Part shown: positions 1 to 10,267 of the stretch, piece after piece
Numbering within the stretch: position 1 is the stretch's first letter
Layout: every line of letters begins with the position of its first letter
Assembly: GCA_010093705.1 (NCBI GenBank)
Contig: MU006090.1
Location: forward strand, 1,701,817-1,765,816
Direction of reading: 5' to 3'
Length of the DNA: 64,000 bases
Source: Patellaria atrata CBS 101060
Lineage: Eukaryota > Ascomycota > Dothideomycetes > Patellariales > Patellariaceae
Notes under the pieces: generated by a model
What the model saw: only the letters and a program-made list of their open reading frames with translations
Database searches by the model: none
Told to the model about the DNA's origin: nothing
Translations under genes and position numbers: made by a program

Positions 1-2275
1 ATCACCGTTTACAGGGCTATTAAGGCCGTTGCTACTTGGGACGCCGAAGTTCATGAAGTCATCTGAGCGTGTAGCGGTAGCATTGGAGGAGGATAGCTCT
101 TGGAGCTTGCGGGTTTGTTCTTGTTCAATTTTAGAGGAGAGGGATTTGATGAGCTTCATGTAGGATTGGAATTGTTGAAGGTTCAGGAGGGGACCAAGGC
201 TGAAGGCCCAGATGATGGGCAGAGCTTCCATTGCTAGGAAGTCAGAGTCTGCCACTTTCCCTACTTGGGTAAAGACATCTAACGCTGCCATCTGTACGTC
301 CCGTTAATACTATTCCCTCAATTGAAGACTTAGACATTTTCGTACCATTACAGCGGGTTCCTTCGTCTTGATACCTTTCAAGAGAGGTACTACTTTCTCT
401 TGAACAGTATACTTATCCAAAATAGCACTGCTCGATGGTTTCGGTTTCGGTTTGCCTGCTACTACGCCGTCTAGACCGTCACCTTGAGGTGTCGCAGTCC
501 CGTTAGTTCCGCCACACAGAACATTAAGCGCTTCCAGTCCTCGAATCTTGATTCCCATGCTACTTGTCTTCGCGAAGACAGTTGCTATGACGGGGAATAG
601 CTCGTTTTTGATGGTGGAAAAATCAAGGACGGGTAAAACATCCGCCAATGTCTTTAACGCCGCATCAATGAGAGAATGAGTTGGGGACTCGAGCGCTAAA
701 TTTATCAAGGGCAGTATATCTATCGTAAGTTAGTACCGTCTCAGAGTGTTAGGTCATAGCTACATACCATCCTTGAACTCCTTGCCCGAAGAGTTCTCCG
801 CAATGACACCCATATTCTCCAGAAGTACCATCAGTCCAGCCTCTTTCAGATTTTCTTTTTCCGCTGTTTTGTCCTTTGCAGATCCAGCGCCAAGGAAGAT
901 CTCCCGCAGACGTGGAATTACCTTCTCGGAAAAGGCGCGTTTGCTTGATGGTAGGACATTAATAATCTTCAAGACGTTCTGTAGCACTAGAGACAAAAGC
1001 TCCCGATCCTTCATCTCTTCTAATAGAGCAGGGAGGACTTTCTTTTCTAAGACAGACTTGGGGAATTGGTTTAGAATGCGGGGCAGACCGCGCATGAATT
1101 GAGACTTTTCATTCGGCGTCTTCGCTGGCAAGGAGTCGAGAAACCGGATAGAAGACACTAGTATGTTGTCAAAGTAATCCGCCTGCTGGAATTCACGAGC
1201 ATTCATTCTCTGGGCAGGTCTTCTTGTGATTAAGCGAGGTAGCAATCCAGTAACGAGAGCTCTGGGTAACGGTTGAGCTGATAGGAAGTTATTGTGCTGA
1301 CTTGGGACATTTGAAGACGATGAGAAAAGACGTTTATACGTCGATGGGCTCCCATTGGATTCCAAGGGACTCTTATGGGGCGAGTTATAGAGTGCAATTA
1401 TGAGAAGACCAAGGGAGAACATATCGGCAGCAGAACTTATATTGGTATCCATAACGAAATCAGGAGACGTGTAGTCAAGGTTCAGTTGTACACTTCGAGG
1501 CAGTCTCGGATCGTGGTTGAGCACTTCAGATAGGGAAATTGGGATAACAGATGTGGGCGTAGTTGAGTTGTCCGGCGGGCTGGCAAATCCAAGTCCAGAT
1601 ATTTTCCAATCAGACTATCACATCAGTCATCAGCGAAGGCACATTAGGAAAAAAAGGTGAAATAAGCCCTACTTTTGCATTGACAAATATAGCATCAGGA
1701 GTGAGATTCGCATGTACAAGCCCTGCGCTCTCGTGTAGAAACTCAAGTCCTTTCCCTATCTGTAATAAACCCTTCTGTATTTCCAACTCATCAATCTCGA
1801 GCTCTCTTCGTTTTCTATTACCATCTGCTTCTTCTATCACATATCGACTCCGTCGTCCGCCCACTCCCCCCGCCTTCTCCTGGTCATCTTTCTCCTGGAG
1901 CACGACAGCTAGCGATGCTGTCACAGGTTCTGTAGCAAATTGTAGCCCTCCACTTCGCGTTTCCTCGACTGGTTCTACTAACTCAAGTATACTCGGATGG
2001 CGTAGGCGCGCAAGGGAGCTTGCCTCCTTCTTGAGCCTTTCTAACACCTCCTCATGTAACTTTCTCAGCGATGCGGCATTACTACGACCTCCTAATCCTC
2101 CACCTTGGGGTTCAAGGGATTTCTTATCAAAGATAAAGACGGATGCAGCTTTTCCAGTGGACTTCTTCTTTGCGTCGAATATTTTCCAAGGCCCAGAATA
2201 CGAACTTGGCTGGGCAGATAACGTGTAGTTAGAGGAGATATTGGAGCTGAAGGACTTTAGGGCGGAGGAGAACAT
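1..2275 (-). CDS. SCY1-like pseudokinase (SCYL2/ppk32 type), C-terminus beyond the window
   Basis: A membrane-traffic pseudokinase of the SCY1 family, known to act at clathrin-coated Golgi/endosome vesicles. Exons, read on the minus strand: 2275-1673, 1614-768, 719-346 and 291 to beyond base 1; introns are 45-60 bases and the frame stays open across them. The N-terminal part is kinase-like (start MFSSALKSF, then GPWKIFDAKKKSTG). The catalytic loop reads HANLTPDAIF instead of HRDxxxxN, and the DFG position reads GLG, so the fold should lack normal phosphotransfer. HEAT-like helical repeats follow, including the conserved segment at 291-1 that starts MAALDVFTQVGK. It shares a 581-base upstream region with the branched-chain aminotransferase gene. 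The family is secure; the end of the protein is not visible. Confidence 0.9.
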
Positions 2276-2856
2276 GACAGGCGCAAGGACGTGTATGACG
2301 CTGAGGGCATTGAGTTACAGTATTCCAGATTTTGGATGCAGGCGTGCTATCGGCGATTACCGACCGTCTTTGGCTAAATGGATGAGAGCGTTAAAATCCT
2401 GCTAAATACGAGCTTCCACTATTGTTCAGACTAGTCACGATAGATACAGTAAATGAGTAGGAATTGGTTCACACCGAGAGAAAGCTCCTTGGTGTCAACA
2501 AAGGGACAGCTATTTCGAGACCAGATTGAAAGTATGTCAAAGCTGATTTCATATCGTATCTCTTGGCAGATCTGGGAGATCTATCGCTAGGGTCACAGGG
2601 GTCTGAGCGGTTGGCGAGAAGCCGAGAACGGATCCTCGGTAGAGGCAGGAAGAGCCTGCCCCTTCCGACTTCGGCCACGACTCACGATACCAATGTCTGC
2701 GCGCCCTTTGCTGATGACGGGCCTAAATCCTAAGTCCTGAAGCAATCTCTCGTCACACGGCTATAGCCGGTATTTTCAATCTTGGATATATTTTATCTAC
2801 CTACTCTCTCCCTTCCGTAAATATTTCATTCAATCTAGACTCATAATATCCTCACA
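2276..2856. promoter_or_regulatory. Shared upstream region of the SCY1-like and BCAT genes
   Basis: 581 bases between two divergent start codons (2275 minus, 2857 plus). A minus-strand 69-codon open frame at 2469-2678 has no recognisable protein features and is taken as chance. The stretch just before the plus-strand start is pyrimidine-rich (about 2795-2815), as is common near fungal transcription starts. No clear TATA box seen. Confidence 0.5.
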
Positions 2857-4249
2857 ATGCTGCAACAAAGGTCGAGAAAATTCTTGTGTAGCCTCACTTC
2901 CGCTGTGAGCTCTGTACCCCGGAGCTCATTCTACCAATGCCGAAGAGCTTATAGCCTCCACGCGGACGCTGCAGTCGCAAAACCCAAAGCCCTCGATGCC
3001 ACAAAGCTCTCAATTACAAAGACCACTACTCCCAAGACTCCATTACCATCAGAGGAGCTTGTATTCGGTCGCACATTCACAGGTGGAGCTCCGTTGTGAC
3101 GACTTACATTGGCGTTTACTTACCCTAAATCTCAGATCATATGCTGTCAGTGGAATGGACAGCTTCAGAAGGATGGCTAGACCCTCAAATCAATCCTTAT
3201 CAGAACCTGAGCTTAGATCCGGCGACCTGCGTCTTCCATTACGGATTCGAGTGCTTCGAGGGGATGAAAGCATACAAAGATAAACAAGGCAATATCAGAT
3301 TGTTCAGGCCGGAGATGAATATGACGAGATTGAATAAATCCTCCGCGCGTATTGCGTTGCCTACTTTTGATAGTGCTGCATTCATTGAGCTCATTGCAAA
3401 GTTCTGCAAACTAGAAGAGCGATTCATTCCATCGTAAGACTGAATATTCCTAACTGACATCTGGGCATTGCTTACTGGGGTCTACAGTACCAAGGGATAC
3501 TCTCTATATCTTCGTCCAACAATGATCGGCACACAAAGAACATTAGGTGTTGGCCCTCCAGGCTCAGCACTACTGTTCATGATCGCCTCACCCGTCGGAC
3601 CATACTATCCTACTGGTTTCAAGGCAGTATCATTGGAAGCAACGACTTACGCTGTGCGAGCATGGCCGGGTGGTGTCGGAGACAAGAAGATTGGTGCAAA
3701 CTACGCTCCAGCAATCCTTCCTCAATTGCAAGCTGCAAGCAGAGGCTTCCACCAGAACCTATGGTTATTTGGAGAAGAGGAATATGTTACCGAGGTCGGC
3801 ACAATGAACTTATTCGCTGCCATTATCAATAAGGAGACTGGACAAAAGGAATTGCTCACCGCTCCTCTGGACGGCACCATCTTAGAAGGTGTTACACGTG
3901 ACTCTGTACTTGGTCTCGCTCGGGAAAGACTTGTCCCGGAAGGCTGGCATATCACTGAGCGCAAATTTACCATGAAAGAACTTGCGGATGCTGCAGAAGA
4001 GGGACGTATGCTTGAGGTCTTTGGCTCCGGTACCGCAGCTATCGTCAGTCCCGTTAGGAAGATTAGCTGGAGAGGTAGAATGGTCGAGTGTGGTTTACCA
4101 GAGGATAAGGAAGCTGGGCCCGTTGCTCAGAGAATGAAGGATTGGATTGAAGGGATTATGTACGGGGAGGAGGAGCATCAATGGAGGTAAGTTTGTCCTA
4201 CAGCCCTCGTGTAAAATTAATACTAACAAACTGTAGTCACAAAATATAA
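2857..4249 (+). CDS. BAT1: Branched-chain amino acid aminotransferase, probably mitochondrial
   Basis: PLP-dependent aminotransferase of fold type IV; it interconverts leucine, isoleucine and valine with their 2-oxo acids, using glutamate/2-oxoglutarate. Exons 2857-3082, 3136-3433, 3488-4186 and 4237-4249 give 411 residues. The last exon codes only for the final residues and stop. The first junction restores [10 protein letters not shown], a family signature. Other landmarks are [15 protein letters not shown], the PLP lysine in KIGANYAP (about Lys242), EVGTMN and GTILEGVTR. The first 30 residues are rich in Arg and Ser with no acidic residue, which fits a mitochondrial presequence. Yeast has mitochondrial BAT1 and cytosolic BAT2; the leader favours the mitochondrial form. 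It converges on the Nit2-like gene. Confidence 0.93.
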
Positions 4250-4731
4250 GTCTGTGAATACAATGACTTTTTGGATACTGATTTGTTAGGAGACGATTTC
4301 ACTAGCATTCGAGGCATAAAAACTATCTAAGCGTGGTTTGAATGGCCTTAGTTGTACAGTCTAGTCGAGTTTGGCGTACCTTATAATATTTATCGATGGC
4401 TTTACTACTGAATTTCTTCCATCGCCTTGGCGGACGCTGCTCGGCTGTTATACGCTTGAGGTACGAACAATGCCGTACCTTTCACTATGATCCATGTCGA
4501 GATTTCAAGAACTGCCTCACTCAGAGTAGAGGCCTTCGTAAGCGTGCACGTAGAGGCAGCTATGAACACACGACCTGTACAAAGGTAAGGACTACTACCG
4601 TATTCAGCATTCTAAGTCTATCAAGTATTCATCCTCTCCCATCTAAACTTGAGCAGATTCAGCTCCTAGCTATGAGAAACCGCACGGACTTGAGTAGGCG
4701 AAGAACAGGGCTGTCCTTGATCATCAATCCT
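4250..4731. other. Convergent intergenic region, no gene seen
   Basis: About 480 bases between the 3' ends of the BCAT gene and the Nit2-like gene. A plus-strand open frame at 4396-4845 runs into the 3' end of the Nit2-like gene in an unrelated frame and looks like chance. Nothing else seen; this should hold both 3' UTRs. Confidence 0.5.
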
Positions 4732-6354
4732 CTACCCCCATACCTCCCCATAAACATCCCCCCGCGCCCTCAACGGCACCTCCCTCCGCACCCTCTCAAC
4801 AACCCCCAAATCGATCTCCGCAACCGCGATCTCCGGCCCTCGTAACCCCTCTCCTTCCCTCAACTCCTTTCCCCCATCCACATCCACCCCATCTAACTCC
4901 GCAACAACTCTCCCCCACGGATCGATAATCATGCTCTTCCCGTAGGAAACCCGTTTCTCGTTGTGCCGTCCCACTTGCGCGGCGGCGATGACGTAGGTTT
5001 GGGTTTCGATGGCGCGGGCGCGGAGGAGGGGGGTCCAGTGCGCGTGCCCGGTTGGGAGGGTGAAGGCGGAGGGGTAGGTGAGGAGGTGCGCGGGGTGGTG
5101 GGGGTGGGTGCGGAGGGCGGTGGAGATGGTGGGAAAGCGGAGCTGGGGTGTTAGTGCGGTAGAGGGGGGTTGAGTGGGGGTGGGGATGATGGGGGAAGTG
5201 ATGGGGGGAAGTGACATGAGGAGTGATATGAGAAGTGATGGGGAAAATACTGTGGACAAACGATGTAGGTAAAGATGTGGGCAATAATATGAGCAACGAT
5301 ATAAGAAGCATATAAGGGATTGAGGAGACTTACATCAAAACAGATCATAAGACCGACGTTACCGAAGACTGTGGGGAAAGGAGGAAGGATGGAGGGACCT
5401 GGTTCGACGGAGCTAGAATTGGGTGTTAACAGTATTCGGGTAGGAAATACGGCATACGATACCTTACTTGCTCTCTTTGAGCACAGGACCGCCTTCGATC
5501 TCGACGTCGAAGAGATGGAGTTTCTGATATCTCTGTGCTATTTCCCCTTTCTCATCGATCCAGAGCAAGGTGTTCTTCACCTTCTGGCCTCCCTGCGCGG
5601 GTTCATGGACCCCGACGTTGATGCAGAGGTTTGCTTTCTGTGCTTCTTCCTGGAGACCTAGGACGAATTCGCTTTCTTTGACATCTTTGGCTAGAGAGAT
5701 GGTTTCTGGGCCTGAGGAGGCTATGTAATCGCTTGCTTCGGGGAGAAAGAGAGCCTGGTTTCCGAAAGACATAAGCCGGCCGCTTTATACCTTTTGGAAG
5801 GTTGGGACGGACTGACTTTGACACCCATTGAGACCGCTTTTTGCACGAGGAGGCGGCATTGTTGGAGATTGTGGGACATGCTTGCTGTTGAACATATTTG
5901 ACCTACGGCCTACCAACGGGCAAATAATAGTTAATTGAATGCTTAATGATAGACTAGAGTAGACTTTAGGTATTAGGTAAGGAATTCAAGCAGCCTCAAG
6001 ATACTGTAAGGATTTTGATGACTGTTAAACAATATATTGCATAAACCAGATTGTTGACAGGGAGTATAATTAGAATGGAAGACATAGTATAGGCGTAAGA
6101 TGATTTTCTTATCATGAGGAGAGACTTTACTATGAGCGATAAGGGTTAAGATGAAAACACTATAGCTAAAGTATTGTTTTAATCTAAGAGAGCGAGTTGC
6201 AGTGGAGTGGCTTAAAGTAATAGTCTTAGAACTAAGGTAAGTGCTAATAATAGTATGAAAACTAGGGAAAACTAGAAGACAAATAGGGAATAAGAGAGTA
6301 TTCAAACTACCATGACAAGAAGACATGAGGACTTTAACTTACTGCAAGTACCAT
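4732..6354 (-). CDS. NIT2: Nit2-type carbon-nitrogen hydrolase (deaminated glutathione amidase)
   Basis: Nitrilase-superfamily amidase resembling yeast Nit2, which hydrolyses deaminated glutathione in metabolite repair. Exons on the minus strand: 6354-6343 (12 bases), 5909-5817, 5754-5468, 5412-5334, 5142-4732, giving 293 residues. The joined N-terminus reads MVLAAVGQICSTASMSHN, typical of the family, which is why the distant 12-base first exon was chosen. A start at Met15 (5879) would cut off the first beta strand. The catalytic triad is visible: Glu in LFLPEASDY (about 41), Lys in YQKLHLFD (about 113), Cys in MICFD (about 155). GKSMIIDPWGRVVAEL follows. The first intron is 433 bases, far longer than its neighbours. 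The last exon is markedly pyrimidine-skewed on the plus strand. Alternative: a Nit1/Nit3 omega-amidase paralogue, less likely from the motif spelling. Confidence 0.88.
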
Positions 6355-6688
6355 TTTCGCAGGTGACACTGATCAGTGGTTCCAGAGTAGGATGGTACGG
6401 ATGTTGTTATCAGGACAACGGAGAGAATTACAAGAACCGGATGATGTGCATGAGAGTATGAGCAGCTAATAATTATTTATTTCTGGTCAAGGATGATATA
6501 ATGGATTAGCCTATTAATTATCAGTCCGATGATTACCTTAGATACTTTAGGCGAAAATGGTTTAGCATCCTTCCAACCCGGCCTGTTCTAGTTCCACCTT
6601 ATTGCTCTTCTGTCACTTAAACTTCTACAACATACTTTCTCTCTTCTAATCGCGCTCGTGATCCTTTCTTCAGCTGTCACTTTTCACA
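6355..6688. promoter_or_regulatory. Shared upstream region of the Nit2-like and Sir2-like genes
   Basis: 334 bases between divergent start codons (6354 minus, 6689 plus). The Sir2 side is CT-rich from about 6600 to 6680, as expected of a fungal 5' leader. No motif identified with confidence. Confidence 0.45.
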
Positions 6689-8486
6689 ATGGCAGCTGCA
6701 ACGGTGGCAGCAGTGCCATCGGCCGTCAAGAAAGAGGATCCTGCTGCTATCGTGGATCTCTCTTCTGACGAAGATGCTGATTCGACATCGCGTGATTCTA
6801 AGCATGCTGACTATCTCAAAACAGACGCGTCAATAAACGATCGCAAAAGCGAAGATTTGGATGAAGATGATACATCTTCTCTAACCGAAGATATTGTCAA
6901 CTTATCAGAGATAGAAGAATTCGAATATGCCAAAACCACAGGTACGTCTTCATCCCTCTGGCTTCACATGTCAATCCTAGTACTGTACCCTGAACTTGTA
7001 CCAATGCGTTACAGGTCCGGATTTGTGCACTGTCGAGGAAGCTCAGGAATTCAGAAGTCGATTGCATGAGATTGGTATTGATCAATTCATTCGTGAGACC
7101 ATCACGAAGAAGGCTATATCCGCGAAGAAGCTGTGCACTGCATTCGGTATTCGTATTCCCGCTGGACTGTTCGACGTCGAGACAGACGAATCGTACTATC
7201 CCTTTTTGGGCCTTGCGATAACAAGGGAATTTGCTCGTCGTCCCCGCCTGGAGCAATATACAAACATTGATCATGCTGCGAATCTGCTCCAAACCGCCAA
7301 AAACATCGTGGTCATCACCGGTGCTGGCGTAAGTGTACTTTGTTGTTGCTTCCACTGTTGACTTATGACTACTTTCGACCGTATATTCGTCCTTGTGAAT
7401 AGCGTCGCCTATTTCAAACCCATATGTTGAAAGTCTACCGACTCACATTGTTTATTCTACTCGCAAAGAATATATGCTTACATGAGTTATAGATTTCCAC
7501 CAGTCTCGGGATTCCAGATTTCCGTTCCAAGAACACTGGTTTCTATGCGAAACTTCAGGATCATGGTTATGAGGATCCACAAGAGGTCTTCGATATTCAT
7601 CACTTTGATGAGGATCCCTCTACCTTTTATAAGTTAGCAGGTGATATCCTTCCGGATATGTGCAAATGGACTCCAACTCATGAATTCATCCACCTTCTCC
7701 AGCAGAAAGATAAATTGCTAACAAATTATACGCAAAATATCGATAACCTAGAAAGCCAAGCAGGGATTCTGTCCGAGAAACTGATTCAATGTCATGGTTC
7801 GTTCGCAACTGCAACATGCCGTAAGTGCGATTACAAAGTCCCGGGTGAAGAGATTTTCAATGATATCCGCCACCAAAAAGTCTCAGAATGCCCCCGTTGC
7901 GTGGAAACGCTTAAGGCGCCCCAGCGCTCAGGAGTATTGAAGCGGAAGCGTAGTTCTAATAGCCATGGAGGTAAAGGAAAGCGTAGAAAGAGCAGTGAAG
8001 AGGATCACGACTCAGATGGGGACTATGATATTCCGCAACCAGGTGTAATGAAGCCAGATATCATATTCTTCGGCGAAGGTCTTCCGAAAGAGTTCTTTAG
8101 CCGCCTGAAAGAGCAGGATACGAAAAAGGTCGACCTTCTGATAGTCATTGGCACGAGTATGCAAGTAGCGCCCGTCTCCGAAATTCCACAGATTATTCCA
8201 AAGGATGTGCCTCAAATTTATATATCCAGAGATGTAAGGATGATTCCTCGTTTACAACCTTTTTTCCCAGTTTACTAATAGTGATCCATAGCCGGTCAAA
8301 CATATCAACTTTGATATTCAACTATTAGGAGACTGTGATGTCGTGGTTGGCGAACTTTGTCGACGAGCGAACTGGGAGCTCAAGCACAAGATGCACCCCC
8401 CAGGTCAGCAAGTTGATATCACGCCATTCAAGAGCAACAGTGGGCATGGAAATGGGTGCTCCTGGACGATCAAGGCTCGCAAATAA
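6689..8486 (+). CDS. HST1: NAD-dependent histone deacetylase, Sir2/Hst1 class
   Basis: Class I sirtuin: uses NAD+ to remove acetyl groups from histones and other nuclear proteins. Exons 6689-6941, 7015-7328, 7493-8233 and 8292-8486 give 500 residues. The N-terminus is Asp/Glu/Ser-rich ([13 protein letters not shown]). A helical region with [16 protein letters not shown] then matches the Sir2/Hst1-type pre-domain. The catalytic core has [17 protein letters not shown] across an intron, [12 protein letters not shown], the active-site histidine in QCHGSF, and a zinc site made by CRKC and CPRC. A basic insert ([14 protein letters not shown]) lies between the zinc site and [10 protein letters not shown] and could be a nuclear signal. 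[11 protein letters not shown] and YISRD close the fold. Sir2 and Hst1 are co-orthologues, so the symbol marks the class, not proven equivalence. Confidence 0.92.
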
Positions 8487-8899
8487 TGACCCCTAACGAC
8501 CTATACCCTGTTGAGTTTCGAGCGGTTTGGGATGCACAACATGCATGATTATATTCCTGTGGCGTTAAGTGGAAGACAAGAAGGGTGTTAAGGGAAATTT
8601 AATGAGGGATGTCTACATAAGGGTTCAGCGAGCTTATGGGTGCAACTGATACAGGTTCTGATTGTAAGTGGTGATGTTTGCTCTCACGAGCAATCATCTA
8701 GAGGGCTGGAGCTTAATGCTCTGATAAACATGTATAGCATTAGACTAAAGTATGGTTTCCTCAACTCAAGGCCTTATAATTCCCAAATACGGTAGGGCCT
8801 AGCGGCGTGGTCCGTGCATTAAATATCGCGTCTACATTAAAATTTGGGTCATCGCGCTTGCAACTCATAAGTCATTACCTGACATCTAAGGGAATCAGA
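8487..8899. other. Intergenic region upstream of RPP40, no gene seen
   Basis: About 410 bases between two same-strand genes. The reading frame of the next gene is open upstream of its ATG from 8807 through an alternative initiator, but family alignment by eye begins after 8900. Nothing else recognised. Confidence 0.45.
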
Positions 8900-10210
8900 A
8901 TGTTAGGTATAACGAGTACAGAGAAGAAGTCGAAGTGCCTATTCACCACTTGTACAATACCCCTCAGCATAGACGAAAAACAACCACCAGCTAAGAAGAA
9001 GCCCTTCTCGACAATATTAGCTCATCCATTTTCACATACAGTTCGTGTCCTTATTCAACGCCTTAGGTAAATTCAACTAATTTTGGATGAAGGTAGACCT
9101 GATATTATCAGAAGAAATGTATGATCTGATACATACCCATTTAAACGGCGATAATGTGACACTGCAATACTCGAGGGTGTTTATGTCATTAAGCGACATC
9201 CTATTAGGGGACTTCTTCAACCAGTATATCAAAGAAGGTGCATCCCACAGTCAGGACTGTACTAATGTGGCATCATGTTGAACCTATATAGGGAATGTCT
9301 TGATGGTTTCTGAAGGCCACCCGGGAGTTGATAATACATTTACCCTTTCCAATGGTACTTCCCACATATGTTGGATTGGATTTTGCTACGTGCAAACTAA
9401 CTAGTGCCTAGGTATATTACGACTCGAACTCGACAGGGCAACGTACGAGCGATGTGGGTTAGTTGGTACTCCAATAGAAAGCGGTGCTAGGAAACATACC
9501 AAATCCCGTTATGGTACGGTCAGGTTCTGGGTTTTCGAAACATGCAATTGACTCACATATAGTTATTGAACTAAACCTTCGATTGCCATCCATGCTCCAC
9601 GGCAAGAAAGGGTTCGAAAGAATTGTGTGGGCATGTAAGAATGTTTTGAACCATTCTTTAACTTGGCTCTTCTACGACTTCGACAAAGGGAAGGATGAAA
9701 AGGGTAAGTGAGCTATAAATCATGCTCAGTTTTGCGGAGATCTAACGTATATTAGAATGTCCGATAATGAAACATCATCCCTTTGAAAGGACTGTAAAAG
9801 TGGATTGTTTAAGAATGAAGGGTATTGCAACACCTCCTTTGACAAATCCACATGTACCTGAAGACGAGGTATATGTTGAACAGCTGTACGAGTGGTTAGG
9901 CCTGGTCTCGTTGGATAGCCCTAGAATCTGCATCAATGACGGGATAGATCCTTACCTTAGCCGATATCAGGTGCCAGACTTTCAGGATGACCATGAAGTG
10001 GACGGCAGGACGAACTTAATGTCGAAAGATCTCGTCAGACTGCGTTGGCATGGTCTGATACCTACGGACTTCATCCTAAGTCTATTGCTCCTTACGATGC
10101 AGAGTGTGGATGAGGAGTGGATGGCACTGAATGTCTCTTGCTTTGGGAGCAAATCCTATACCATTCTCGGAACTGGATCTCAAGAAATGATGCTCTGGGA
10201 ATGTCCTTGA
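8900..10210 (+). CDS. RPP40: Ribonuclease P/MRP 40 kDa subunit-like protein
   Basis: Resembles the Rpp40 family, a protein subunit of nuclear RNase P/MRP that takes part in tRNA 5'-end maturation. No single open frame covers the gene. Six exons were joined by hand: 8900-9040, 9093-9237, 9292-9354, 9412-9513, 9563-9703 and 9756-10210, giving 348 residues. The joins restore family-like text: LAHPFSHT to VDLILSEEMY, then GVDNTFTLSNG, then GTPIESGARKH and VIELNLRLPS. Toward the C-terminus are VWACKNVLNHSLTWLFYD, YEWLGLVSLDSPRI and DPYLSRYQVPD. Recognition is from remembered family sequence, not a search. The start at 8900 was chosen because the residues after it fit the family and the upstream extension does not. 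Confidence 0.78.
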
Positions 10211-10267
10211 GCGATCTTGCAATGATCTTGCTTTTTAAACTGCTCTAAAATGGAACAATTTTCCCAC

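Noticed and set aside
4796-5311. Long minus-strand His/Pro-rich frame at the Nit2-like 3' end
   Set aside because: Alternate frame of a C-rich exon; the Nit2 frame carries IDPWGR and RARAIETQTYV.
8807-8899. N-terminal extension of the RPP40-like frame
   Set aside because: Needs a non-ATG initiator, and the residues do not fit the family; the ATG at 8900 does.
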